Assembly (NCBI GenBank): GCA_035610835.1 | Contig: CM069458.1 | Location: 29,413,449 to 29,477,448 of the forward strand | Reading direction: 5' to 3' | DNA from: Ophiura sarsii | Taxonomy: Eukaryota > Echinodermata > Ophiuroidea > Amphilepidida > Ophiuridae | Length of the DNA: 64,000 nt | Shown here: positions 11,784 to 23,929 of the stretch, in pieces | How the letters are laid out: each line of letters opens with the position of its first letter | How positions within the stretch are numbered: the first letter of the stretch is position 1 | Made by a program: the position numbers and the translations under genes | The notes under the pieces: generated by a model | What the model was told of the DNA's origin: nothing | The model's database searches: none | Seen by the model: the letters and a program-made list of their open reading frames with translations, nothing else

Positions 11784-12679
11784 CGTAGAGACCAAGTAAT
11801 GGTTTTAGCTCGTCAATTCTTCACGAAAAAAACACGCCCGGTATTACGAGGCCCACGAATGCCATGGCTAAACATATTGGTACCAACGGGTCACCTATGA
11901 ACTTGCGGTTAATTCGAGATTGGACCAATGCAGTCAGATGCCAAGCGTGAAAATAACAACGGATTTGTTTGTGCGGTTGGGCCGCACGTCGTATACCGCA
12001 ATTTTAAGAAGAAAAAATAAAATTAGGGTCATTTGCAATTCGCCATTGTGGTGGATTGCCTGCACCAATCTTAATAAACTTAGGTTTATTTTGAAGGGAA
12101 AGGTCCTACTTTTTCAGGTTCATTTTCCGTTTTGATACAAAAAATTATTTTCCCCATTATTTTTGAGGCAGTAAAGATGCATTTTCAATGCGATCGAAAC
12201 ATCGTAATTTTACCTATTTGAATTCGTCGTAGCAAAAACTTTGTGCGCAAAAAAATCTTCCTACAGTATTAAACTTGTTTAAAACTATGTTTATTTGTAA
12301 TAAATCTGTGGACAGCAGTCAGCGCCACGGCTTTTATTCACCTACTGAAAATCACGCAAAATGGAGATTGTCCGGCAGTATAATGAATGACCTTGTTATG
12401 ATATAACACGTGACTAAACAATGGTGATTCACGCTCTGTGATTGGCTCTCCGGGTCCAACTTTGATTGCATGTTAAGGATAAGAAAATCTGAGAACTCAT
12501 AAGACCAACATTTATTGGCTAGTTGGTATAAAATAGTCGGCGAACCGAAATATAGACCCCAAAGGCCGTCCGAATTTGAAAGAATTGCCAAGATACACCC
12601 CAATCGTCAAAAATCAATAAACTTGAGTATATTCTTCTCGTGGTATCCACTTGCACTGGAGAATAAACAGTCTATAAAC
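11784..12679. other. No gene recognised
   Basis: Less repetitive sequence; frames of 66-83 codons on either strand show no domain, splice context or bias I can support. Confidence 0.45.
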
Positions 12680-14640
12680 CCAGTGGCTATGGCAAATTAT
12701 CAAGTCATGTATCTGCACCATATAATCAGGGACAATCGAATGAAGGGACAAGAAACTATTGTACTATTATATAAGTATGCGTGTTGCGGGGGTACAAATA
12801 TCATCAGTTCAGCAAGCATACACAATACATTCATGAATGGGCACTGGTACAAATCTCAGCAATCATACTGCACGTGTCGCTGTGTGTCTTGCTCGATACG
12901 GATGGACCCGTAGTCGGGTAAAAGCTCGACATGACCGTGAAGTAGGGTACAAATGTGATTTTATTGCTGAAAATCATGGATGAGTAAGTCTAGATTCACA
13001 CCACCGGGTGCCAAAATGGCACTCTTGGGCAACTTTTTTTATTGACGTCTTAAGCCACACACCCTTTATCGATTATGTTATAATAATGACAAATATATTT
13101 GCAACACAAATATATTGTGTTTGGTATGAAATTAAAGCACAAATTCAGGCTAATGACGCAATCGTTTTTATCTTAGTATTTTTAGTGTCTTAGCTGTTCT
13201 CAATGTTGTAAGTTTCAAAATATAAGTCTTTACTTCTATTTCCAGCTTATTTTGAATCACTTTACCCGCAATGTTATGCTATCTCACAGTGTTTCCAAAT
13301 TAATGAGGCCTAATGTTGATTTACATGCCTGTACGCAACTATTCATATGTCCTTAAGAAAATCAGTGGAGAAATAATATAATGAGAATACTGGTAACTGC
13401 AGTATAGGGGGTTTCTTATGATCTGAGGGTGGAATTGTCAAGTATTATATACTGTAGCCCTTCAACAAAGCACGGTTTTAATTAAACAAAATAACCACAA
13501 ATAATGAAGACCATAGTCTCAATCTACTTGTATTAAATATTTGAACGTTTTCAAAACAAATAATTATCAGTATGCTGATGTGCCTCTAACTCCAAATATA
13601 TTACTAACAAGCACCTGATGTGTATGGAGACAGGCATTGACAGTTTGACAGTTTTATTTGTACCATGGATGAAGTATCACATCTTCAAAACAGGATATAG
13701 CGTTTTATGTACGTGACATGAAATTACAGGTGACATGAAATTACAGGTGACATGAAATTACAGGTGACATGACATGTATGAATACATTTTAATCACGTTT
13801 GACCTCTTTTGACTTTTGTATGTGTATTTATTATATCATAGGATATGTATTCCAGGAGTCAACAGCTTTAATTTGATACCAAACATTATATTTTGTTTAT
13901 AATACCAACTATATTTGTCATAAATATAACATTATCGAAAAGGGCGCGGCTTGACGTCAATAAAAAAATTTCTGAATCTAGACATCCTCCCTCATGTATC
14001 ATTTTCAGCAATAAAATTGCATTTGTACCCTACTTCACGGTCATGTCATAATTGTGAAGATATCTACTTGACTACATACCTGTGCAATTCCTACTGAACT
14101 ACTATACTCTAGAAATGCAAATATGTATCATCAAAGAACATCATTTTCCGATTAAATTGGATATTGGAATCAATAGGAACAAAATGTCTATAGTTTAAAC
14201 TTCCCAGGAAAAATATTAATTTCTTTGTTCTAGCATGTTTTCACATTTTTTATAAATCTAAAATTATCACATTTTCCTCAAATATACGGATTATTATTAA
14301 CACTAGAACGTTATTTTTTTAACAAATCACGTATACATTGTATTAAGTTTGACCTAGGCCCAAGTTTTTGGGAAAATTATATTTTGATCATTTTTCGAAA
14401 GATTATAGGGCAACCTTTGAGTTCCTTGAATAAAAACACACCGCAACTACTAGAGCTAACCCGCAACACGCATGTTTTGTTCTTTTTTTGTTATTGAATA
14501 CAATGATGTAACGATACCATAGGCCGTTTCTAGTCCCTCCATTCGATTGTCCCTGATATAATCTAGCCCATGTGAGCGATGGTAGATTCATCTAGCCCTG
14601 TGGCTATTCCAAATCGTCAAGTCCAGTAGCTACGATAATC
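12680..14640. mobile_element. Long inverted-repeat (foldback) element
   Basis: The inner arms 12930-13135 and 13860-14048 are clear inverted copies (ACATGACCGTGAAGTAGGGT and complement). The outer parts 12680-12790 and 14450-14640 also pair (ATAATCAGGGACAATCGAAT, GCGTGTTGCGGG) with indels. The loop, about 13136-13859, has no coding signal. The 132-codon frame at 12515-12913 overlaps the left arm and is not credible as a gene. Confidence 0.6.
13713..13772. repeat. 17-bp tandem repeat
   Basis: GTGACATGAAATTACAG repeated a little over three times. Confidence 0.9.
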
Positions 14641-15671
14641 TATCTATCCCCGTGGCTACTCTAAAATTATCAAGTTCATTGGATACAATTCTGACTGTCA
14701 GAATCAAAGTCTAAGTCTCCAGTGAGACATGACATGCACAATTGGAATGTCGTTATTTCTATACAGTTAATGGATATCAAGTTAAGGATCTGAAACACAC
14801 GTATCATACTATACTCCGATCGATTGAGACTATGTGAACAGTTCACAGTTTCTTTAATAGTCTGGCAGAAATGTTTCTAAAGCTGGGAACACTCCTTTCA
14901 ACTCTCTTCATGTGGAGCTTTTACCTGTTTCCTGCGACTCTCATGACTGGTTAAATTCAATACATCACATTTAACCAGCATAACTCTACTTGCATCTGAA
15001 TGCATAAGAAATATGGTAAGAAATATACAAATACCATTCGGTTATTCAAAGATACGATAATCTCGTCTCAAAAGAATATATTATTAATAATACCGCTGTC
15101 TGCAGTAAATCTTAATACCTTATCCCAGTGCCACTATCCTGAGGATCTCATGATGAATAAATACGTATATGGTCATGTGTTAAAAGCTCGCCTCCTTTCG
15201 CGTTACACACGGATTTTTGCTTTCGCGACATGATTTTAACTTTACACATTTATATTTGCTTGTATACCCCCCTGAGGTAGTAAAAGTATACATTTTCTGA
15301 AGGGAAATTGCATGAGGAAACCAAAAATGCCATTGAAAGTATAGTACAACTATGGACTAAAATGGTATGATTCACAATGTTCGGGAAAATATCAGAGTTT
15401 TTAATTTTTAATTTGAGATCATATTTTTTTATACTTACCCCTATCATTATTTACTTTACATATTTGAATTCCTCATGAAATTACCCATCAGATGATATAT
15501 AATTGTCAAAGGTTACTACGTTGGTAAGGTAATTATACCGGCTAGTGAATATCTCCAATTTTTATTTTATATATTTTTAGAATTTTCAGAAATATTTTTT
15601 AAGGATGTACCCTTCCCTGTTCTAAACTTATTCCGCTCATATGACAAAAGGAATCATTGAAAATCGATCTA
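14641..15671. other. No gene recognised
   Basis: AT-rich; no supported feature. Confidence 0.5.
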
Positions 15672-16109
15672 CACTCGTCAAAAGAAGTTCCTGGACACTC
15701 ATTGAAGTTCAAATATTTCACATAAATATTTAATATAAATTAAACAATTGCATGTCAAAATAAGCAGACAATAATTCTCTATCATGTCTGTATGAAATTA
15801 AGATGTACGCATTCATGCATGGCTGAGCACATTCATTAAGCAATGGTAAGGTGCGTAAAAGGAAATTGCAATAAATGAGCATTTACAGTCATTTGAATGG
15901 AGGGATTATCCAATTTTTTGCAATCTTCTTGCCATTGTCAAGTGAATGGGATCTGCCATGCATGAGTGATCATGTCTAAATTCCATGTTAAGCTGTTAGA
16001 GGATTACTTTCTGCTTATTTTGATATACAATATAATCATATATATAATTATATATATTCTATTAAACATTAATTTAATTTAAGTGTCCAAGAACTTCTTT
16101 TGCCGAGTG
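15672..16109. mobile_element. Tc1/mariner-like foldback MITE
   Basis: 438 bp with ends CACTCGTCAAAAGAAGTTCC and GAACTTCTTTTGCCGAGTG flanked by TA (15670-15671, 16110-16111). Inner arms also pair (CATTCATGCATGGC and GCCATGCATGAGTG; TCAAAATAAGCAGA), so the whole element folds back. Confidence 0.75.
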
Positions 16110-16619
16110 TATTATATCAGGAGCTATGCCTGTTTTAATCAAAGAACCCCTTTTTTAGCTGTTCTCTTGAAATCTTTCCACTCTAAGTGGGAATAAGTTG
16201 TTCTTTGAAAACGTGCCTAATTGGTTTGTCAAATTTGTTTGGTATATTTTTAAACAAATATTAATTCTCGATCAACTTCTTTTTGACTCACCTTGTATAA
16301 TTATAATAAGCATTTATAAAAGGCATTAAACATGTGGTACCTATGCGCTGTACCAATATAAAACTACAAAAGGCCCATATCAAAACTATATAAAAAACAC
16401 TGAAAGGGAAATTATTTTATTTTCAAAATGCAAAATACGACAATTAAAGATTAAAACCGAACTAGCAGCAGGTGGCTAGGAGACGCAAGAGCAACACCAC
16501 CGCAATTAATCCAGCAAATTTGCAACATTATACACTAAAATGCCAATTTACAATTACGTTGATATGAGTATAAAACACACAAAATACAATATAATACGTG
16601 ATAGCAGAGCGTCAATATA
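16110..16619. other. No gene recognised
   Basis: AT-rich; nothing supported. Confidence 0.5.
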
Positions 16620-17349
16620 GGGGAGAGCGGGAAGTGTTCGCCCCATTCTCATTTGAAATGGCCTAGAGACGTCAATTTTAAAGATTGAATGGACCTATTG
16701 ACATTACATGCATGATTATGGCTACACACGACCACAGTTTCAGTACCCTGGGCCTTACTGAAAAGGAACGAGTAAAGGATAAAGACAGATGTCAGAAATG
16801 ATAGGCCGGGGCAAGTTCGCCATGGGCTCATAATTAGGCTTCATAAAGCAGTATGTATCAAATAGATATACACATTTGTTATGCAATGTGATTTTCTTCC
16901 AAAATAACATAGGGAGCCCAAAATATAAGGGTAGGGTCATTTTGCGGAATATACTCGTTTAGTATTTTAAAATTATAATAATTTACATATTTAAAAAAAA
17001 AAATGTTGTCTTCTAATTTTAGTGCTACTACATTGGGCTATTCCAGATAATAATGACCCCCCTATAGAGGACATCGGAATTCCAGAATTTTTTCCCCACC
17101 AATTTGTCAATGGAATTCCATACCTTTTTGGCACATGTTCTTGGAATTCTAGACTTTTTCACAATTTATACCGCCCCCCTATAGAGGACATCGGAATTCC
17201 CGACTTTTCCCCCACCAATTCCATACTTTTTTTAAAATTTGATCTGGAATTCCATACTTTTTTGAAGTTTGATCTGAAATTCAATATACTTTTCATAGAG
17301 GGAGTCATGGAATTCCGGACTAAAAAATAAATAAAACAATTGTCCTCTA

Positions 17350-17381
<32 letters not shown>

Positions 17382-18141
17382 TTATTATATGGAATAGCCC
17401 ATTCCAGAAAGCTATTTTTATAATTACAAATAATACAAAATATTATTAATGTAAATCACTATTGGTGAACATGCCCCATCATGAAAAGGCGAATGTGCCC
17501 CACAGCACAATAAACACATTGACCCGATCGATAACCATGCATATCGCCATTTAAAGAAAATTAGTCACATTTCAAAAGTCACATTTTCAATTACTACACG
17601 GAAGGAAAATGGGTGTGTGACACTGTTATTAACCGGGATTGACCGGCGGGCAATCGATCACACTGTGCAGCCGTGTACACTACCCTGCGCTGGGCGTACA
17701 CTTAGTGAGCGGGATATTTGATTCCGAACATAAAGGGCATTATGTGCTTGTTATCAATTGGTGTTTTCTTCCGCGTAGTGTATTGAAAATGTGACTTTTG
17801 AAAATTGACTAATTTTCTATAAATGGTGCTAATTATGGTTTATCTTTGTTTTTAGGTGTTTCGTTTGGTATCAAAATGTGCCTAACAGATTGATCCAAAT
17901 GTCTATCTAGCTTGTTTGCTAAAAAGAATAACCAATCTAATGATGATTTACATTAAAAGCTTCTGTACGAATATCTTTCGAAAAAAATCAATATCAGAAA
18001 TGGAAGAAAATCCACTTTTGTGATGTTATACTGTTTTTTAGATGATACTTTGACAAACTTTATACGGAGAGCTACCATGTTATGAAGATCGAAACAAACA
18101 GCGGAACATATTGTGTGTTCGTCACACTCCCCGCTCTCCCC
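16620..18141. mobile_element. TA-flanked transposon with GGGGAGAGCGGG ends
   Basis: Ends GGGGAGAGCGGGAAGTGTTC and CACACTCCCCGCTCTCCCC, each next to TA. It contains the nested 17035-17400 element. No transposase frame survives. Family not certain (TA site suggests the Tc1/mariner or IS630 group). Confidence 0.65.
17035..17400. mobile_element. GGGCTATTCC MITE, nested
   Basis: Ends GGGCTATTCCAGATAATAAT and TATTATATGGAATAGCCC, with ATT on both sides (17032-17034, 17401-17403). Inner GACCCCCCTATAGAGGACA pairs with TGTCCTCTATAGGGGG. A 28-base G-run lies at 17352-17379, and GGAATTCC words recur inside. Confidence 0.75.
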
Positions 18142-18437
18142 TACAAGTATTAAAAACACAATCAGTTATAAAACCACAACTGAAGCATACATAGTTTATA
18201 CGTTGACTTAAATCAGATGCTATATAGGCAATTTTGATTACTTTGCTCGTGGAGAGATAAAAACCGAATATTTCTCGCCAATTTGGAACTGATCAAACTA
18301 TAGCATAACGGGCCGTGTGTACAGTTGTATATCCTTTGACTTGTATCCAATTGTGCCCATACATGCACGAATTATGATAAACAAGTTGAATGCAGAGATG
18401 ATCGAGTGTTGATCTCACATCGTGTATAGGCACTTAC

Positions 18438-18617
18438 AAATTCCGTAAACTCATCCAAATTAATTGCATTAAAAATTCTATTGGTTTCCGTGTTTATAGT
18501 CCTAATCATAATATCGCAGATGACGATACATGGCTGATACGTCACAGCCTCACGGGGGACATTGGAATAGACGCCAATTGAGCTCTCATCCGGGGACTTC
18601 CTCTTCTGCGCTCCCAT
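18438..18617 (-). CDS. Candidate first coding exon, unknown protein (partial)
   Basis: An ATG in strong context (A at -3, G at +4) opens exactly 60 codons beginning MGAQKRKSPDESSIGVYSNV and ending NLDEFTEF. They are followed at once by GTAAGT, a near-ideal splice donor, in phase 0. The peptide is mixed and acidic/polar, without the bias of the repeat-derived frames around it, and lies in non-repetitive DNA. Further exons would lie at lower coordinates, where a transposon occupies 16620-18141; I could not find them. I do not recognise the family. It could be a chance frame next to a chance GTAAGT. Confidence 0.35.
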
Positions 18618-19413
18618 GTTGTCGTTTTACTAGGAATTGGTAATCCACTACTATTACACGCCACCCGTAGCCGTCAAAAGACCTGCGAAACTGTTAAAAC
18701 ATAAGTGAAATATCATTAGCAATAAATCATGATTGGTAATTGTGAATAATTTCCAATAATATAAAGTGGCTAAAATTTAGTTAAATGACAATCAGGTAGG
18801 CTACTTTTCAAATGTCAGACATTTGACACTGGTAAACAATTTTGTAAGTTTATGATCTGCCCAATGATCGATCAGATTGATATAACCGATAGTATCCCTC
18901 CTGGCGGTGAAATCAAACTACACCCCACCCCTTCCGTATGTTCCCGGATGTTATGCCTAAATAATGCGTGATTCGATCGAAACATATCGTTTGCACTAGT
19001 AATTTAAGGATCATCCCTAAAAATACCCATAGTGCGCACATGTAGCTATTTGAATAAGAAGTTAACAACAGATTTAAAAAACAAATTACAAGAACCGTTT
19101 GAACATAAAGCGGATTTTGACGGGAAATGTGTTTTGTTGTATTTTTAAGCAGAGTCGGTTCCTGAACAGTATTGTACTGGCAATAGTTTCGGCAAGTGAT
19201 ATGTTATAGGCGGATAAGCCATTGATAAACACTGATCTATCAATATGGGAAGTGGAATATGATAAAAATAGGAAGAGGGGATATGGCTCTTTGTGTATAA
19301 GTGTTATGCTCACATCCGACAAAAATCCAGTTTAAGTCAACAAGTCATCCAAGTCACTAGTAACAAAAGGCCATAACCCTACGCAAACGTAATAAACATG
19401 CCCGTAACATACC
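18618..19413. other. No gene recognised
   Basis: Upstream side of the candidate exon at 18438-18617. CAGGTCTTTTGACGGC on the minus strand near 18685 could be an acceptor of a 5' UTR exon. Otherwise nothing. Confidence 0.4.
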
Positions 19414-19842
19414 TATCAGTTGTAAGACGCACTATACGACCTCGGGAATGACGCACCCTGTGGTGGTGGTGGGGGGGGGGGGGGGGGGGGGTGGGGGGGG
19501 GGGGGCGCCGTAAACATACCAAGCGGTCACGCATCCGCGACCAAAACAAAAACGTCGAAAAGGGTCCAGATTTCACCACACGACGTCGTCGACGTCTTTC
19601 TGAAAAAGGGGTAGTTTTTAGGGGGCATCGCACTTTAGGGTATCCATTTCATACAGCATCGAGGTATCGACGTTTAGGGGTACTACATGTAGTTGTTGTA
19701 TATGTGACTTTTCACATATATACCATATCACATGCATACAGCATATCTGTATAGATGTATGAAGGGATGTATGTACGGGTGTGTGCATATCTGTTTGAAT
19801 GTCACATGATTATGAATTAAGATTATTTTGAGCATTACTATA

Positions 19843-19955
19843 TTACGCCATTTAGGGGTGCATTAATGAGTGTTGTTTACGCCGTTTAGGGGTTTGTATG
19901 TGTTACGCCATTTAGGGGTATCAAAATAGCGTTCTGGTTTACGCCACTTAGGGTC
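19843..19955. repeat. Four spaced TTACGCCATTTAGGGG motifs
   Basis: At about 19843, 19877, 19903 and 19939, with spacings of 34, 26 and 36 bp. Related GTTTAGGGG and CTTTAGGG words lie at 19615-19680. Could be transposase-binding subterminal repeats of the surrounding element. Confidence 0.6.
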
Positions 19956-20132
19956 CATTTCAGAGGTGCTTGGACGCGCATGTGTACCCGCTTGGTATGT
20001 TCACTGACCCCCTGGGACTATATTCATTTTAATATCGACCCCTACGTATAAGATCGTGTACACTTTGTACTTGTTGGCCTTTAAAATATTATTTAGTTAC
20101 TACGGACGAGTATTAAAGTTGTATTTTAAACC

Positions 20133-20320
20133 CCGGCACGGGACGCGATTTTTTTTTTACTAGTAAACATTTGTATGGGCTCACAGGTAAAATCAGTTGA
20201 CTTTTTAAAAAAAAATTAGAAAATCATTTTATTCAGTGAGTTTTGCTTTATTCCGTATTAAAACGAAACAAATAAATTTTACAAATGTTTACTAGTAAAA
20301 AAAAAATCGCGCCCGGGACG
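20133..20320. mobile_element. Small palindromic element, nested
   Basis: GCGATTTTTTTTTTACTAGT at 20144 and the complement ending TCGCGC at 20312 form arms of about 30 bp around about 110 bp of AT-rich DNA. Confidence 0.65.
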
Positions 20321-21824
20321 GAAGCAAGAGGAGAACTTACGCACAATAATGTTTAACTTGTCTTACTCATACAATATTTCACTGAATACCACATTAACGA
20401 CGGGATCGGGAATGAGTATTCCTGAAAACATATTTCGATACATTTCCCAAATTCTGCTTGGATGATGACTATAAACCCTCTAAAACCCTTCAGGTACCTT
20501 GGTCTTCTGTAGGTTCCTTGTTTTTCGGTTTGCCCAAATCTTGCACACTTGCAATAGTGATTGAGATATTTCAGGCATGCGGTAATATCGGAAAAGTTAT
20601 GTTTGCTTTACATGAGTTGCGTATCTAAAAAATAAAGTTTGGTTGGTGGTAAGTAAGCCTATGGCATATATTTAAAATATAATGTTTGTATTATGTTGTT
20701 CGTAAAAATGATGTACAATGTGACGCACCCAGGTAAAGTGACGGACATTGCACCCTTCGTCAATTTTGTGACGGACCAAAGGCTGCCACTGACGTACCCT
20801 CCGTCAAGAATGTGGTGGTAAATGACGCACCCATGACGTACCTCTCCCGGGGTCGTATAGTGCGTCTTACAATTGATAAGTGTATAAACCAGGATATATT
20901 TATTTTGAAGGAGGCGAATTTAAAAAAGGTATAGCGGCACGACGAAGGGAGGTGTCTGAGGGGGAATGTGCCACTCGCAGATGTTGGTAATTCTTGGTGG
21001 GGGAGGGGGTCCGCCCAGCCACCCCTTTGGTTACGGTCCTGGTTATACTGCCCGCGCACTGCATCAATATATGGAACGCATTTCTGGTATTTAATAGTGA
21101 TCAGAAATGTCGATCTTTTTATCGAGTAAATGTCATCGCAGCATACATCGATCATTTTTTTTAGTTTATTGAACCAACTACTGAACCAAGCCTAGCCAAT
21201 TGCGGCTTTTAAAGTTTTATCACTATTAAAAATAATCCCTAGAATGAAAGTATGAAACGTATAAATAGAATGAAAATAAATGTATAGATTCAGATTAAAT
21301 TTATTTTGCTTGTTTAGACTAGGCATAAATTAAACTCATTAAACTCGACTGGATTTAATACTTGAGAGCTGTACGCTAAAGAATGAAATTCTAAAGACAG
21401 AGCTGTGTGAGAAGAATGATTTATGAATAGGTGTTTATGATGATACGCCTACAAACATGACTAATAAAATATGGCATGGTAACGCCTACCGGTGTACTGT
21501 ATTCACATCTAGCATAGGCTAGGCTAGGCCTATTGATATTAATAATAATATTATTATAGAGCTAGGCTATATTCACATCTAGCATAGGCCTATTAGGGAT
21601 TGTTAGGGGGGGGGGGGGGGGGGGGGGGGCTGGGCAACTTGCATTTTTCGGTGTCTAAACTTTTTTGACTCCCCCCCCCCCTTAACAAGAGGGGAAACTC
21701 TTTTGACCCCCCTGTTCAAATGTAGACCTATGACTCAGTTTAATGCATGACAAAGGTTGTCTTCTTCAAGGTACAAACTCGGCGCAATTTCAGAAAGATG
21801 TATGCTATACGCAGCCTGTGTGAC

Positions 21825-22042
21825 CAGTAGCGTAGCGAGTGGGGGGGGGGGGGGGGGGGGCGGGGGGGGGGGGGGGGGGCAGACTGCCCCCGGAGGAGGA
21901 AAAATTGGCAAATTGGGGACGAAAAAGGCGGAAAATCATGTTAAATCAGCCGTTTTTTGACCTGGTTTCTTTGAAATAGGGACCGTTATGGGATCTATGG
22001 GGATCTTGCCCCCTCGGAGTGGCTGGGCTGGCTACGCGCCTG
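21825..22042. mobile_element. hAT-like MITE
   Basis: 218 bp, ends CAGTAGCGTAGCGAG and GGCTACGCGCCTG, with a perfect 8-bp duplication TGTGTGAC at 21817-21824 and 22043-22050. A broken G-run of about 40 bp follows the left end. Confidence 0.85.
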
Positions 22043-22083
22043 TGTGTGACGGGGTCATTGACCGCTGATCGACGTGAAAAGAG

Positions 22084-22350
22084 CGATGAAATGTTCTATG
22101 AAATGTTCAATGAAATGTTCGATGAAATGAGCGATAAAATGTTCTGTTCGATGAAATGAACGGAACGATAAAACGATCGATGAAATGCTCATGATAAAAC
22201 GATCGATGAAATGTTAATGATAAAACGATAGATGAAATGTTCATGATGAAACGATCGATGAAATGTTCGTGATAAAACGACTGATGAAATGCTCGCGATA
22301 AAACGATCGATGATATGTTCGCGATCAAACGATCGATGAAATGTTCATGA
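22084..22350. repeat. 26-bp minisatellite (and 12-13-bp precursor)
   Basis: ACGATCGATGAAATGTTCAT repeated about seven times at a 26-bp period from 22165. The left part is a simpler ATGAAATGTTCG array of 12-13 bp, as if the longer unit grew from the shorter one. Confidence 0.85.
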
Positions 22351-22467
22351 TAAAATCCTTGCAAATCATCATGCAAAAATTATCGATGTAAGCTGCGATG
22401 ACATTTACTCGATAAAAAGATCGACATTTCAGATCACTATTAAATACCAGATATGCGTTCCATATCA

Positions 22468-22938
22468 ATTTCCCAGCATAATGTGGTGATATACATTAAC
22501 GTTCTATATACTATGTACCGTGGTGTGTCTAATTGACCCGGCTAATTGGTCAAAACATGTTTGCCATCGTATACGTCATATCCTGGTCACTGGTTTACGC
22601 TTCGATCCCGAATTGGATATCTAATCAACGAGTTGTGGTGTTCGCGATCAATCCGATCGAGGTTCAGAACTTAATTGACTTGATATAATGAGCTTATTAT
22701 TTAGGTTTACTAATGGTAGCCCAACTACTAACTTTGAGGAGATATTGCTCATTACGCCTCCTGTCGATCGGATTAGATCTTCATACTTTATTTTGCAAAG
22801 ATTTTTGTCTTTTCCCACTGATTTTCGTCAATTTTTTTCAAAATGTTCAGAAAAAAATATTTCTTTTTATAAAAATTTCAAAAGACTTAAAATTCTACAT
22901 ACAAAACATGTAGAAAAGTTGAAAAAAATTCAAATATG
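22468..22938. other. No gene recognised
   Basis: A plus-strand frame of 117 codons (22688-23041) overlaps the minus-strand candidate exon. It is Lys/Phe-rich, driven by AT content, and not supported. Confidence 0.4.
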
Positions 22939-23160
22939 TCACAAAATGTTCACCAAAAAAAGGCTTGAGAAAATGTTGACAAACCTAGCTATGACAGTTG
23001 CCCAAGATTTCTTCAGTATGTTGTCGACTTGTACAGCATAATAGATAGCACCATCGAATGGATCCGCTGCAGAATGGTTTATGTGATACAGTAAAAGTAG
23101 CAGGACAATCAGGATGGACGTACACAGCGAAGCACAGAGCAGACAACGAGTGCCACGCAT
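22939..23160 (-). CDS. Candidate N-terminal membrane-anchor exon (partial)
   Basis: Frame begins MRGTRCLLCASLCTSILIVL and continues with four more leucines before YHINHS. This is a short basic N-terminus plus one hydrophobic segment (about residues 8-25), as in type II Golgi enzymes or other signal-anchor proteins. Just upstream, a pyrimidine-rich tract ends in TTCTTAG (acceptor, exon base 1 at 23179), putting the ATG 19 nt into an exon. The 3' limit is unclear: the best donor is a weak AG|GTTTGT that would end the exon at 22985; otherwise the frame stops at 22939. An upstream out-of-frame ATG lies a few bases before the start. Enzyme class cannot be told from this exon. Confidence 0.4.
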   Translation of the reverse strand: MRGTRCLLCASLCTSILIVLLLLLYHINHSAADPFDGAIYYAVQVDNILKKSWATVIARFVNIFSSLFLVNIL

Positions 23161-23213
23161 ATTGCATCTTCAATCAAATCTAAGAAAAAAGCAAAGAGAG
23201 AGAAAAAAATCCG

Positions 23214-23815
23214 TGTTAAGGGGCCTTCCTAAAACTGTTGTAACTCCTTCATTATTAATTTAATTTGAAGAAAAGGGTTCAATGAATCTAACCATGAACA
23301 TGAAATTGACTATTTTGAAAAATATGTTAAAAACACGGTTTTTGACCCATTAGGTTTTGCAAAGATAACTCAAAATATATTTTGTCAAATTTTGTCGTTC
23401 TAGTTTCATTATAATCCTAATAAAATCTCTAGGAGTGTTTTTTTTTTAATATCTGATTTCATTTTTGAATTATTGACCAAAAACTGCCAAAAATGTGATT
23501 TTCATGATTTTGGCGGTAAAAAAAATAATCACATTTTTGGCCATTTTTTGGTCAATAATTCAAAAAAATAAATTAGATAGGTACAACCCTTGGGAACAAT
23601 GATTGAGTCTTTCAAATGTTGTTCTCTTGAAAACTCTAGTTATCATGGCTATAGTGTTATCCACACGTGTATTACGATTTTTTAAAAATAATTTGAACAC
23701 ACTTTAATATTGGAATGATTGTGACATACAGACTATTTTCAAAGTTTACAAACAATTACAAAAAATAGCAAATTTTTCAACATTTTCATTTTTATTTCGT
23801 CGCCTAAAATATATC
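23214..23815. repeat. Dispersed repeat R3, copy 1
   Basis: Shares TGTAACTCCTTCATTATT, GGGTTCAATGAATCYAACCA and TTTTTGACCCATT with 51725-52135. Both copies contain a palindromic segment around AATGTGATTTT..AAATCACATTTTTGG (23485-23545). Confidence 0.75.
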
Positions 23816-23929
23816 TAAAAAATCTAATCAATGAGCATCAGTTGCAGCTACACATAACATCTTCAAAGTTGATGGCACAATTCCAACCGGCTCTTGCAAC
23901 TGTACTTTACAGCTCGCGTTTTTTCATAT

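Larger units (their letters stand above)
19414..20878. mobile_element. TIR transposon with TATCARTTGTAAGACGC ends
   Basis: TATCAGTTGTAAGACGCACT at the left is matched in inverse at 20827-20878, extending about 50 bp through a TATACGACC/CCGGG region and GACGCACCC words. Inside are G-runs (19471-19505), four TTACGCC(A/G)TTTAGGGG motifs and a nested palindromic element (20133-20320). Confidence 0.65.
21069..22467. mobile_element. 1.4-kb element with 86-bp inverted arms
   Basis: 21069-21154 (ATATGGAACGCATTTCTGGT ..) is repeated in inverse at 22381-22467 with few mismatches. The interior holds a hAT-like insertion (21825-22042), G-runs and a 26-bp minisatellite. No transposase. Confidence 0.65.

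Noticed and set aside
12515..12913. 132-codon plus frame
   Set aside because: It overlaps the left arm of an inverted-repeat element; no splice signals or domain.
19471..19633. Arg-rich and Pro-rich frames of 84-87 codons over the G-run
   Set aside because: Produced by a G/C homopolymer and skewed composition within a transposon.
22688..23041. 117-codon plus frame
   Set aside because: AT-driven Lys/Phe-rich composition, and it overlaps the better supported minus-strand exon.
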